This document shows positions 26,992 to 35,140 of a DNA stretch of 64,000 nt, in pieces. The notes under the pieces are model-generated. The model ran no database searches. It saw only the letters and a program-made list of their open reading frames with translations, and was not told where the DNA came from. Made by a program: the position numbers and the translations under genes. Positions within the stretch are counted from its first letter, which is position 1, and each line of letters begins with the position of its first letter. This DNA comes from [Bacillus] enclensis (GTDB taxonomy: Bacteria > Bacillota > Bacilli > Bacillales > Bacillaceae_B), in the NCBI RefSeq assembly GCF_001456935.1, contig NZ_KQ758482.1, forward strand, positions 310,001 through 374,000. Reading direction: 5' to 3'.

Positions 26992-29196
26992 CTACTCCAA
27001 GCACGAAAGCTCTATCGTAACAACGGTTCCTTTCCCTTCTTCACTGTCAAAATAGATTTTCCCATTATGCTGATGGGTGATCTTCAGGCACCGCATCAAT
27101 CCGAGGCCCGTCCCTTTTTCTTTAATGGAATAGTATGGCTCACAGAGGTGCTTTAACCGGGCTTTACTGATCCCTTTTCCGTTATCGATTACACGGATCC
27201 GGGCTTTATCTTCCACACGGTCCAGCTTTACGATAAGGTGCCCGGCCGGTGACATGGCTTCGATCGAATTTTTGAACAGGTTGATAAAAAGCTGTTTGAG
27301 CTGAGGCTTGATACCGTGTAAAAGCAGCCCATCATGAAAATCGGATTCTATAACCGTTGTGATTTGTTTGCCATTAAGGTCCGTACCAACTGCAGTAAGG
27401 GCGGACTGTATGATGCCGCCCATTTCAACATCCGTCCATTCATCATCCTGCGAGTGGGACAGTTCTATGAATTCATCGGTAAAGCGGTTGATTTGCTCCA
27501 GCTCTGTTTTTATGACGGGAAGGAAATCAAATAGTTTATTTTTATCATCGCCTTCTTCGATCAATTTCAAAAACCCCATGATCCCCGTAAGCGGGTTCCG
27601 GATTTCATGTGCGATCCCCGAAGCCAGTTGTCCAACCAGTGCAAGTTTTTCAGACTGTTTAAGGAGCAGATCCATTTCCTTTTTCTTTGTGATATCTCGA
27701 AAGGTGGAAATCACATATTCAATCTTTTCGCTGCTGCCTAATTCAAAAATGGCTCTCGTGTCAACGAGTATCCATCTTTTTTCGTTCCTTGCAGGATTGT
27801 AAATGGACATTTCAACATTGCTGTGGGATTCTCCGGTACGTAACGTTTTCATAGCCGGGTGTTCTTCCCCTGAGATACCATCGCCTGAATCATTTAATGC
27901 TTCCCACTCCTCATTCATGGAAGACATTGTGATTAATGCCTCTTTATTGTATCCAAGAATGTCACTTGCATTTTTGTTCGCATAAACGATTTTTCCGGTC
28001 GAATCTTGAAGGACCACACCGCTGGTCACGGCTTCATAGATCCTTTTATGATGCTCTTCAAGTGTTTTCTTTTCCGTTATATCACGGGTCACGCCGACAA
28101 CCTTCTTGATGACGTGGTCTTTTAAAATGATCGGTGACAATACACTGTGAAAATAGTGCTTCTTATCGTTTATCGTGAATTCCCATTCAAATTCAGTCGT
28201 TTTACCTGATAACGCCTGCCGGGCTGCATCCAGGTGCAGACGGGAACCGTTGAAGATCTTCTCAATCGACTCCCCTTCGAACATTTCCTTCGTGAACCCG
28301 TTTGATTCGATCCACTTTCCGAATACGCTCATGACAGTCAACGATTGATCAATCGTGAAAACGAAGTCGTCCATGGACGAGACCAGTGTCTTATATTTTT
28401 CCTTGCTGTTTTCCAGCTCATTAAGAGAATGAACCTGCTCGGTGATATCCACTCCTGTCGCTACAACATACTCTAAATTTCCGGTTGGATCGTTGAATAC
28501 GACATTTTTCCATTTGATGTGTCTTTTTTCACCATTCTTTATCAACCAATAATTCTCGTAATCAGAGGGGATTTTCCCGGACAAATAGTTGTCTATGATT
28601 CGGTTTTCTTCGTCTTTTTCTAAAAAAAGTTCCCAAAACTTCATGTATTGCACTTCTTCGAGCCGGTACCCGCTGAACGATTCCGTGAAGTTATTCCAAT
28701 GAGCAATGCGTCCTTCCTTATCCAGGATCAATACAATGGACTGTGTGGTGTTCATGATGGTATTAAGGTAATTGTTTTCTTCTTTAAGGACTTCGTGATA
28801 ACAGCAGGGGGTCGAATATTCTTTCAGCAGGCAGAAAACGATGCGTTTCCCTTCTATGTCATTCAAGGATACATTCAATTCCACAGGAATCATGGTGCCG
28901 TTTCCATCCGGAACATCAAGGATCGTTGTAAATTTTTCATTTGTAAAAAAGAGATTTTTAATTGTGCTGAATGCGAGGGGGGACAGGTGGCTGAAAAAGG
29001 ACATCACATCTTTCTCCATCAACTCTTTTTCCGGAAGCTTCAGTAAAGCACAGGCTGCTTCATTCACTTCAAAAAGTCGATAATGATCAATCTCCTCGTT
29101 CACTATTTCAATCAGTAAGACCGGATATGCTAACTTTTTAATCATGTCTCGATACAGGGACGGATCATTTCCTACCATCTCCATCTCCATCTCCAT
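26992..29196 (-). CDS. Multi-PAS sensor histidine kinase (sporulation-kinase type)
   Basis: A 734-residue soluble kinase. It has several consecutive PAS/PAC domains (about 15-510; for example ILDKEGRIAHWNNFTESFSG and VVGVTRDITEKKTLEEH) and a HisKA H-box, VGQLASGIAHEIRNPLTGIM (His at about 528). The HATPase domain has the N-box NLFKNSIEAMS and G-boxes VIDNGKGIS and KGTGLGL. The H-box is like those of KinA/KinE, which feed phosphate into the Spo0F-Spo0B-Spo0A relay; no TM segments are seen. Orphan, with no response regulator adjacent, which also fits the sporulation kinases. The start ATG follows AGGAGGTG, with an odd MEMEMEM beginning. Confidence 0.92.
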   Translation of the reverse strand: MEMEMEMVGNDPSLYRDMIKKLAYPVLLIEIVNEEIDHYRLFEVNEAACALLKLPEKELMEKDVMSFFSHLSPLAFSTIKNLFFTNEKFTTILDVPDGNGTMIPVELNVSLNDIEGKRIVFCLLKEYSTPCCYHEVLKEENNYLNTIMNTTQSIVLILDKEGRIAHWNNFTESFSGYRLEEVQYMKFWELFLEKDEENRIIDNYLSGKIPSDYENYWLIKNGEKRHIKWKNVVFNDPTGNLEYVVATGVDITEQVHSLNELENSKEKYKTLVSSMDDFVFTIDQSLTVMSVFGKWIESNGFTKEMFEGESIEKIFNGSRLHLDAARQALSGKTTEFEWEFTINDKKHYFHSVLSPIILKDHVIKKVVGVTRDITEKKTLEEHHKRIYEAVTSGVVLQDSTGKIVYANKNASDILGYNKEALITMSSMNEEWEALNDSGDGISGEEHPAMKTLRTGESHSNVEMSIYNPARNEKRWILVDTRAIFELGSSEKIEYVISTFRDITKKKEMDLLLKQSEKLALVGQLASGIAHEIRNPLTGIMGFLKLIEEGDDKNKLFDFLPVIKTELEQINRFTDEFIELSHSQDDEWTDVEMGGIIQSALTAVGTDLNGKQITTVIESDFHDGLLLHGIKPQLKQLFINLFKNSIEAMSPAGHLIVKLDRVEDKARIRVIDNGKGISKARLKHLCEPYYSIKEKGTGLGLMRCLKITHQHNGKIYFDSEEGKGTVVTIELSCLE

Positions 29197-29504
29197 AGGG
29201 CACCTCCTGACTGCATTTTTTGCGGGTGATGCTGTAAATATAATAGCCCGGAACAGGTAAATATTTTACTACAGAGACACAAATACGAAAGATATGTTTC
29301 TATTATTTTATCACAAAATAGGCAAAAAGAAGGGGGCACTCTCTTACTTGGTAAAATATTTATATGTAATTTATCTTGTGTGAGCGTTGTATCCCCCCAT
29401 TTTCCATACATATGAAAAAGGAAGCAAAGGAGCCGTCCCTTGCTTCCTATCAGTAGTATAGTAGAGTGATGGAATTGAAAGAGAGGACAGTGGGAATAAA
29501 CTGC
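29197..29504. other. Upstream region of the sensor kinase
   Basis: AT-rich, presumably containing the kinase promoter; no confident -35/-10 pair was selected. A REP-like hairpin occurs at about 29413-29447 (GGAAGCAAAGGAGCCGTCCC then TTGCTTCC). No gene was seen. Confidence 0.4.
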
Positions 29505-29768
29505 TTAAAGTATGATGGTTTCATGAGGTTTGCTGAAGTGAGTTGTTCCCCCGCCTCCGACTGTCACCGTGCCTCTTTTTGGGAAAATGACCAGCCTGCT
29601 CGAGCCATCGTTTAATAACACTTCCATTTGTGAACGTTCAGCCAATGCAACATAGATCACATAGCCTGTTGGGGAAATAATGGTCTTCCAGTTATCATCA
29701 AACTCTGCTCGTTCCACACGATTTGAAAAGGTCTGATTGGTAAGACTTGTGGAATTTGATTTCTTCAT
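29505..29768 (-). CDS. Small hypothetical protein
   Basis: An 87-residue protein of beta character, with WKTIISPTGYVIYVALAE, SSRLVIFPKRGTVTVGGGGT and a hydrophobic end. The ATG follows GAAGGGAGG, a strong ribosome site. No TM or signal. No family was recognised. Confidence 0.6.
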   Translation of the reverse strand: MKKSNSTSLTNQTFSNRVERAEFDDNWKTIISPTGYVIYVALAERSQMEVLLNDGSSRLVIFPKRGTVTVGGGGTTHFSKPHETIIL

Positions 29769-29999
29769 TTACTTACCTCCCTTCGTTTTACGTAAAGCTC
29801 TCTATATACTATTCATAATTTATAAATCTGTATGGACAAGTATACGTGCGGTCGAGATGTATTCGGGTTAATCGAATAATGATTCAAGGAAGGTAGGATT
29901 TAGAACTTAGTAATCTATTTATGCATAATTGGACAACCCTTTTTTGATTCTTGTTATGTTCGCTTATACCTTCTCTCTTTTATTTCATAGTATGAACAA

Positions 30000-30017
30000 T
30001 ATAAGAGGCCTCTTATA
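30000..30017. promoter_or_regulatory. 18-bp perfect palindrome upstream of a small hydrophobic peptide gene
   Basis: TATAAGAGGCCTCTTATA, 30 bases before the start codon of the 51-codon gene and just before its ribosome site. It could be an operator or a short mRNA hairpin. No adjacent regulator is known. Confidence 0.5.
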
Positions 30018-30047
30018 AAGATAGCTGTAAGAGGGAGGTGAAGTTAA

Positions 30048-30203
30048 ATGAATACTCTAAGTTCTTTACTTTGTCTTCTTGGAAAATTCTTAGTCTATCT
30101 TCTATTGATTGTTGTAGCTCTGCTTGCAGATTTATTGATCAACACTACTACTGGAGATAGGATTAGAGAACTTGCCAATTCTATTGCTGGACAACCTTGT
30201 TAA
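30048..30203 (+). CDS. Small hydrophobic peptide (51 aa)
   Basis: A 51-residue frame with ATG 30048 behind AGAGGGAGGTG and a terminator 30 bases after the stop. The N-terminal two thirds are strongly hydrophobic (LGKFLVYLLLIVVALLADLL); the end is polar (GDRIRELANSIAGQPC). Two Cys residues, at 9 and 51. A complete transcription unit on its own, with a palindrome upstream. A membrane peptide; bacteriocin-like, toxin or regulatory roles are all possible and none is shown. Confidence 0.7.
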   Translation: MNTLSSLLCLLGKFLVYLLLIVVALLADLLINTTTGDRIRELANSIAGQPC

Positions 30204-30232
30204 TGGTAGAATAACAAACTCTTTGCAGCAAA

Positions 30233-30270
30233 AAACCTGGAAGAATAGCATGAGCTTCCAGGTTTTTTTA
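30233..30270 (+). terminator. Terminator of the small hydrophobic peptide gene
   Basis: AACCTGGAAG and CTTCCAGGTT pair across a 12-base loop, followed by TTTTTT. Confidence 0.85.
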
Positions 30271-30404
30271 AAATACTTCCTTACATAGAAGCACGGAGAC
30301 ATTTCTTGTGCTTTCTGTAAACCAAACAGGTATTATGGCAGCAGCACCTGCCTTTGTATGTTTTTCAATAAGACATATTGGTTCCCAGTGTTTGTTATGT
30401 TGAA

Positions 30405-30602
30405 TTAACCTTTATAATCATCATCCTCAGGATCATTTACTTTACCGTTAAGAATATCGTCCAACGGAGTATATTGATTGGAAGGGAGCTTCTTTTTCCT
30501 AATAGCTTTTATGAATATAAACGCTGGTATGGCAATATAAACTGCAAAAGCAAGTCCACTGGTTAATAATTCTTGAATAGTATTCATCATTTCCAAACTC
30601 AT
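30405..30602 (-). CDS. Small single-TM protein, DUF3951-like
   Basis: A 65-residue protein with one TM (about 13-35) and a cytoplasmic tail RKKKLPSNQYTPLDDILNGK. The P-x-N-x-YTP-x-DDI pattern resembles DUF3951 proteins of Bacillus. GGGAGG lies only 2-3 bases from the first ATG, so the TTG two codons downstream may be the true start. Function unknown. Confidence 0.6.
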   Translation of the reverse strand: MSLEMMNTIQELLTSGLAFAVYIAIPAFIFIKAIRKKKLPSNQYTPLDDILNGKVNDPEDDDYKG

Positions 30603-30632
30603 TACCTCCCACTTTGGTGAACGTTTAAGGGG

Positions 30633-30720
30633 TTAGCCGGGGACAGCTCTAATCCACACCATCAGTAAAGATGTTTAGTGGTGCAGATTCAGTATAATGG
30701 GAACCCTCCCCACGCTGCCC
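30633..30720. repeat. Short REP-flanked element (type S)
   Basis: AGCCGGGGACAGCTCTAATC, then CACACCATCAGTAAAGATG and TTTAGTGGTGCAGATTC, then GGGAACCCTCCCCACGC. It is a shorter member of the family at 24430, 25079 and 37620. Confidence 0.7.
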
Positions 30721-30723
30721 CAA

Positions 30724-31059
30724 TCAACCAGCATAATGCAGAATCAACCTATACAGTGCTACACAACACCCTAATATACTGGCTTTCATTTTAGATGGAT
30801 GTTTTCTTTTACTTAAAAACATATAAAATAATACAACGATAAATCCTAAAGGAAACCACAGCTCGAAGGTCCCTTCTTTTGTATCCTCAGAAAATCCGGG
30901 ACCAATATGTGTACTGATCAAAAAGTAAATAAACACTTTGTAACGGCCTGTTTCTAATTGCTTACTCCACCTGACTAAAAAGAAAAGAATAATGATGGCA
31001 AAGATGGTAATGAAGAAAGGCGGGAGAACAATAGAAAAGTCACCAAGACTGAATTCCAC
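30724..31059 (-). CDS. Small membrane protein (three TM)
   Basis: A 111-residue protein. The start is GTG 31059, 8-9 bases after AAAGGGGG. Hydrophobic segments lie at about 10-29, 38-52 and 66-84, and the C-terminus is basic. Not recognised. Monocistronic. Confidence 0.6.
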   Translation of the reverse strand: MEFSLGDFSIVLPPFFITIFAIIILFFLVRWSKQLETGRYKVFIYFLISTHIGPGFSEDTKEGTFELWFPLGFIVVLFYMFLSKRKHPSKMKASILGCCVALYRLILHYAG

Positions 31060-31200
31060 CGGATATACCCCCTTTTTGCTTCTGTATTTATATTCCTGCA
31101 GATCTTACGAGACAAGGAATCCGTTCAGCCGGCCACATATTCAACTATTGAAGCGTGTATTGGAAAAACGCTCTTCCCTATAAGGGGCAGGCAGTCCTAT

Positions 31201-31443
31201 TTAAAACGAATTGTTTAAATCGTTTGCTATCTTCTTGAATAATTTAGGTATGGGTATCCCTGCATCCATAAAAAACAACTCACTTATCACAAGAAATAAA
31301 AGTGCAATCACGAAAAAAGCAACGATAAATACTGTCCACGCTTTGCTCACATTATTCCGTTTTACCTTTTTATGCTTCTTCTTTCTATATAAGCTTTGCG
31401 CAATTCTCAGCCGTTGATTTGTTTCTTGCTTGTTGAAATTCAT
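31201..31443 (-). CDS. Small single-TM protein with very basic N-terminus
   Basis: An 80-residue protein. The ATG at 31443 follows AGGAAGGG, which is better placed than an upstream in-frame ATG. The N-terminal 40 residues are basic (RIAQSLYRKKKHKKVKRNN) and cytoplasmic. One TM follows (WTVFIVAFFVIALLFLVISE), then a short amphipathic end. Not recognised. Confidence 0.6.
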   Translation of the reverse strand: MNFNKQETNQRLRIAQSLYRKKKHKKVKRNNVSKAWTVFIVAFFVIALLFLVISELFFMDAGIPIPKLFKKIANDLNNSF

Positions 31444-31769
31444 CGTTAAATTCCCTTCCTGCCATAACCAACTCATTAAACAGTATATTCATTTAATTTA
31501 CATTTTTCCTAATTATTTCAAATAACTCATGATTGGACAACCCTGTATTTCTAAACTGGCTCATAAAAGGAAAAAGCGCCTCAACCTTAAATTGGGTGAA
31601 GCTCTTTACTGTTAAGGGAGGTTCCTTCATTTTTTACAATGAATAGTAAGTTAGCAATTCACCGATACCACTCTTCCAAAAACATCACCCCGAATTCCGA
31701 TGTGTCCTTCACTGTTTATTTCTATTTTTTACGGGAAAGACACTATTAACCATAACAAAGGAGGAATTC

Positions 31770-32075
31770 ATTATCGCACACGATCCAAAACAAGCAGCGG
31801 CACAGATGAATGAAGACAAAAAAGAGGAAATTCTGCAGCATTTTGACTCTTTCAAGAACTACCTGGGAAATCAGGTTCAAAAGGGAGAGAAGCTGGGTCT
31901 TAGTGAAGAAGCTCTTTCTAAGGGGGCTAAGCGCGTTGCAGACTATTTAGCGGAACACGAGGAGCCGCGAAACCGGGAACAGAAAGTGTTGAATGAGATG
32001 TGGAGCGTGGCCAATAAAGAAGAGCGGGAGCATATGGCTCATGTACTGGTCAAGCTTGCTGACCAAACCAACTAA
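31770..32075 (+). CDS. DUF3243 family protein, probable non-AUG start
   Basis: A protein of about 101 residues belonging to DUF3243 (YmfJ-like; helical, function unknown). It carries FDSFKNYLGNQVQKGEKLGL, VADYLAEHEEPRNREQKVLN and LWSVA-like EMWSVANKEEREHMAHVLVK. The first ATG (31806) has no ribosome site. A perfect AAAGGAGG ends at 31764, five bases before an in-frame ATT (31770) and eight before ATC (31773). The intervening codons read IAHDPKQAAAQ. I therefore place the start at ATT/ATC. Confidence 0.75.
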   Translation: MIAHDPKQAAAQMNEDKKEEILQHFDSFKNYLGNQVQKGEKLGLSEEALSKGAKRVADYLAEHEEPRNREQKVLNEMWSVANKEEREHMAHVLVKLADQTN

Positions 32076-32261
32076 ATCACGCATTAACGTCCGCAGCGAT
32101 TTAGACCGCAACAAATCGAGGAAAACGCTATTTTTATGTGCTCAACACTGCAAGTTTTGCACCAGCTCTAAGATGGTTAAACAAGATCAGAAAGGAATAG
32201 ATGTTTTAATATCGTTTTAAACTATTGCTTCTAGATCCATCACCTTAGGTCTTATTAAAAA

Positions 32262-32301
32262 CTAAGCTCAGTTCCTGTATTTTAAAGGAACTGAGCTTTT
32301 G
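32262..32301 (+). terminator. Plus-strand terminator
   Basis: AAGCTCAGTTCCT and AGGAACTGAGCTT pair, followed by TTGTTGG. It lies 190 bases after the DUF3243 gene, with no gene recognised between. Confidence 0.75.
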
Positions 32302-32357
32302 TTGGTTATCCCAAATTCAGGTCATACTATCATCTTTCATTAAATGGCCCTTTAACC

Positions 32358-32413
32358 GCCACCCCACTTAACCTCTTCCGTCATCCACATCAACACATCC
32401 ATCATATACACCG
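32358..32413 (-). pseudogene. Short gene-tail-like remnant
   Basis: Minus-strand translation GVYMMDVLMWMTEEVK resembles the tail-like segment VAVMMDVLTWMEEEGLV at 41278-41465. It is only about 55 bp, next to repeat copy F. The parent gene is unknown. Confidence 0.45.
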
Positions 32414-32429
32414 TTCGTAAACTTAGAAG

Positions 32430-32760
32430 AGACTCTCATCCTACTTCTCAAAAAGCGCTAGGCACTTCCCAACCTCTCTCAAGGATTTTTCGACAAGTTG
32501 GTTGATAAAACTGAAAAGTGGAATGTATTTTTAAAATGATGCACGTAAATATGGAAAGATGCACGTAATTTTCAAAAGTGGAACGTAAATGCTGAAAAAG
32601 GAATGTATTTCTCATGATATAGGAATTCAGGTAACTGACGAGTATTTTAAAGCTGTTTTTTGCAGGGGATCAAACCGTGCAGTGATACTTTTGGCAGATC
32701 TGGTTCAATTTTTCTTAGAAAAAGAGAAAAGCAGAGTGGGAATCGGCCCCACTCTACCAT
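32430..32760 (+). repeat. Interspersed intergenic repeat, copy F (subfamily 1)
   Basis: Core from GATTTTTCGACAAGTTGG (32484), then GTGGAATGTA, ATGCACGTAAAT, ATGCACGTAA, GTGGAACGTAAAT, AAGGAATGTA to about 32613. Right flank AAAGCAGAGTGGGAATCGG near 32731. Confidence 0.85.
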
Positions 32761-32789
32761 AACTGTCCCTACCCACCCTAACTAAACTT

Positions 32790-32990
32790 TAGGTTAACCA
32801 GGAAAGTTTCTCATCTACTTTCTACAGTGATTCCATAGTGCCTCCCTAAAAGATTTTCGACAAGTTGGTTGAGCGTTTATAAGGTGAAGGCTGTTCTTCA
32901 CTCTCTCTTAAAGAAATTAACCATCACAGTTCTCCTATTAAATCCTCTGCAAGAATGAGAAAGAAGCAAGAGAACCGTCCCCTTGCTTCC
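32790..32990 (+). repeat. Truncated repeat copy G and a REP-like hairpin
   Basis: AGATTTTCGACAAGTTGG (32851) is present, but the unit array is missing and the sequence departs after GGTTGAG. A separate REP-like palindrome, GAAGCAAGAGAACCGTCCCC then TTGCTTCC, follows at 32957-32988. Confidence 0.75.
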
Positions 32991-33014
32991 CTGTTTTTAA
33001 CAAGAACGTTTTTA

Positions 33015-33881
33015 TTACTTCAGCTTCCCACCAAATACAGGCATCATGCTCGCTTCACCATAATCTTTGATGCCTTCAATATTTTTCAAGAACTCCATAT
33101 CCTCCTCAGAAATAACAAAATCCACTTCTGCATTATTTTTCATATGCTCAGGGTTTGCTGTCTTAGGTAACGGAAGAAGTCCAATCTGCAGATCATATCG
33201 AATACTTAATTGAGGAACAGAGACATCGTATTTTTCTGCAAGCTCGACAACTTTTTGATTCTTCAGCAATTCTCCATGAGCAATCGGTGAATAAGCCTCG
33301 ACGAGAATGCCCTTTTCTTGAGTATATTCAATCAAGTCTGCAGGTGTATTGCTTATATGAGCCAAGATCTGGTTGACCATCGGCTTGACTGTACAAGAAC
33401 TAAGAATGTTGTCAAGGTCCTCTTTTTGAAAGTTAGATAAGCCTATGGCGCGAAGCTTTCCTGCATTGTATGCTTCTTCAAGGGCTCTCCATGCTTCACG
33501 GTTGCCTTCGAAATGACGGTCCTCGTCACCGAAATCCATCCATGGTTGCGGGCTGTGAATGATCATCATATCGATGTAGTCCAGGCCCATCGTCTTCAGT
33601 GATTGATCAATGGATGAGACGGCTTCTTCATAAGACTTTATTTCTGCAGCAAGTTTTGTTGTGATAAACAAATCCTCTCTGTTCACACCACAAGCCCTGA
33701 TTCCTTCTCCGACACCTCGTTCATTGGCATATGCCTGCGCCGTATCGATATGTCGATATCCGATTTTCACAGCATCCACAACTGCTTGTGTAACATCGGC
33801 ATCATCAATCATCCAAGTACCAAGACCCAATTTAGGAATCTCTACTCCATTGGATAGAGTATAGTTTTCTTTTAACATCAT
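33015..33881 (-). CDS. Aldo/keto reductase
   Basis: A 288-residue NADPH-dependent (beta/alpha)8 oxidoreductase with the catalytic tetrad Asp46 and Tyr51 (GYRHIDTAQAY), Lys76 (FITTKL) and His109 (MMIIHSPQP). The cofactor-binding end has LPLPKTANPEHM. The ATG has GGGAG upstream. It lies 41 bases after the cupin gene in the same direction and is very likely transcribed with it from the MerR-type promoter at 34364-34394. Reduction of toxic aldehydes or ketones is the usual role. Confidence 0.92.
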   Translation of the reverse strand: MMLKENYTLSNGVEIPKLGLGTWMIDDADVTQAVVDAVKIGYRHIDTAQAYANERGVGEGIRACGVNREDLFITTKLAAEIKSYEEAVSSIDQSLKTMGLDYIDMMIIHSPQPWMDFGDEDRHFEGNREAWRALEEAYNAGKLRAIGLSNFQKEDLDNILSSCTVKPMVNQILAHISNTPADLIEYTQEKGILVEAYSPIAHGELLKNQKVVELAEKYDVSVPQLSIRYDLQIGLLPLPKTANPEHMKNNAEVDFVISEEDMEFLKNIEGIKDYGEASMMPVFGGKLK

Positions 33882-33922
33882 CTAGAACATCTCCCTCTCC
33901 ATTTTATGTTGCCATTCATCTT

Positions 33923-34330
33923 TTATAATTTGCTATATAATTCATCATCCACAGGCTCCAGCCATTCCGGCTTGCCCGCTGTAATGGCGATGTGTTCAAA
34001 CCAACTGTCTTTTGCAGCGCCATGCCAATGTTTCACACCATCATAGGTGACAATGACATCACCGGCTTTCAGGAGTTGAGCAGGTTTACCTTCTTCCTGA
34101 TACCAGCCTTCGCCACCAGTTACTAATAAGATCTGATAGCCACCCCGGTGAATATGCCAGTTATTTCTGCATCCTGGTTCAAAGGTGACATTCCCGACAA
34201 CCACATTCACATTAGGATCAAATACTAAGGACTGCAGATAACTCTGCCCTGTGAAAAATTGTGAAAAAGCTTCATTCTTTTCACCCGCCGGGAAAATAAC
34301 GCCATTTTTTACTTCTTCATGTCTTACCAT
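33923..34330 (-). CDS. Cupin-domain protein
   Basis: A 135-residue single cupin with both metal-binding motifs, NNWHIHRGGYQILLVTGGEG and AGDVIVTYDGVKHWHGA. I placed the start at ATG 34330, seven bases after GGGAGG; an upstream ATG is too close to the ribosome site. Operon with the aldo/keto reductase, under a MerR-type promoter. Similar cupin plus AKR plus MerR sets exist in Bacillaceae; the substrate is unknown, perhaps a reactive carbonyl compound. Confidence 0.88.
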   Translation of the reverse strand: MVRHEEVKNGVIFPAGEKNEAFSQFFTGQSYLQSLVFDPNVNVVVGNVTFEPGCRNNWHIHRGGYQILLVTGGEGWYQEEGKPAQLLKAGDVIVTYDGVKHWHGAAKDSWFEHIAITAGKPEWLEPVDDELYSKL

Positions 34331-34363
34331 GTTCATTCCTCCCTATTAGTTAATACGAGGGTC

Positions 34364-34394
34364 ATTATATTTCTTAGAGAAAACTCTAAGTCAA
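34364..34394 (-). promoter_or_regulatory. MerR-type promoter/operator for the cupin-AKR operon
   Basis: On the minus strand: TTGACT, a 19-bp spacer, TATAAT. The dyad CTTAGAG-TTTT-CTCTAAG fills the spacer, the arrangement MerR activators need to untwist DNA. It lies between the merR-like gene and the cupin start. Confidence 0.88.
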
Positions 34395-34404
34395 GCGTTA
34401 AAAA

Positions 34405-34821
34405 TCATTTTCCCCCATTCTTTTTTCTTTGTACAAACTCTTCATATAGGTCATCCGTTCTGTTTTTCTTTAAATTACGTTGATAAAAAGCAATCTTTGT
34501 ATTGACTAACTCCAGGTTCTTTTTATAGGTTTCCAGCTTATCCATTACTTTGTCACGGTGATCAACCAGTATTTCAAGCAGTTCAGGAATACCCGCGTCA
34601 CCTAATTCCCATGATTTCGTGTATCTTTTCAAATCTTCCAAAGACATTCCCGTCTCTTTCATGTGAAGGATAAATTCTGCCCACAGCTTATGTTCTTCTG
34701 TGTAATATCGAATATTATTTTCATTCCGTTCCGGTATTACCAACCCTTCTTTTTCGTAGTATCTCAACGTATGCTCACTTACACCTATTTCTTTGGATAA
34801 CTCTCCAATACGATACTTCAT
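34405..34821 (-). CDS. MerR-family transcriptional regulator
   Basis: A 138-residue regulator. The N-terminal winged HTH IGELSKEIGVSEHTLRYYEK begins at about residue 5. It is followed by NIRYYTEEH, a long dimerisation helix (about 75-115) and a short effector end without a Cys metal-binding pattern, so an organic ligand is likelier than a metal. The same 18-bp dyad (CTTAGAG-N4-CTCTAAG) occurs in its own promoter and in that of the cupin-AKR operon, which supports autoregulation plus activation of those genes. Confidence 0.92.
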   Translation of the reverse strand: MKYRIGELSKEIGVSEHTLRYYEKEGLVIPERNENNIRYYTEEHKLWAEFILHMKETGMSLEDLKRYTKSWELGDAGIPELLEILVDHRDKVMDKLETYKKNLELVNTKIAFYQRNLKKNRTDDLYEEFVQRKKNGGK

Positions 34822-34880
34822 CCAATATCACCTCGCCTTAATACTTGTTGTTTGGGAAGGTTTGACTACCTTATATTGAA

Positions 34881-34911
34881 ACCATACTCCTTAGAGTTTA
34901 CTCTAAGTCAA
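34881..34911 (-). promoter_or_regulatory. MerR-type promoter/operator of the regulator gene
   Basis: On the minus strand: TTGACT, 19-bp spacer, TATGGT. The spacer contains CTTAGAG-TAAA-CTCTAAG, the same dyad as at 34373-34390. Confidence 0.85.
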
Positions 34912-35021
34912 TGTTAAACTTTTTTTCATCGTATTTATGTATTGCTTTTAACTCAATGATTGTTAAAATATTTGTAATGGTCTATTGAAACACTATAAAT
35001 CTTCAGCATGAATCCCCCTAT

Positions 35022-35049
35022 GTGATAACGTTGATGTGATAACGTTGAT
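35022..35049. repeat. Two tandem 14-bp direct repeats
   Basis: GTGATAACGTTGAT occurs twice in a row in the gene-poor stretch upstream of the merR-like gene. Significance unknown. Confidence 0.6.
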
Positions 35050-35095
35050 GAGAAGAAGTTGCAGCTGATAAAACGGCTGCTTTTTCATGTGATAT

Positions 35096-35122
35096 GAAAA
35101 AGAGTGGGATTCTTCCCACTCT
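35096..35122 (-). terminator. Terminator after the 22-codon gene
   Basis: GAGTGGGA and TCCCACTC pair across a 4-base loop and are followed by TTTTTCAT on the minus strand. It resembles the REP-like ends elsewhere in the window. Confidence 0.65.
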
Positions 35123-35140
35123 GCCATTAATAAAAAAAGT

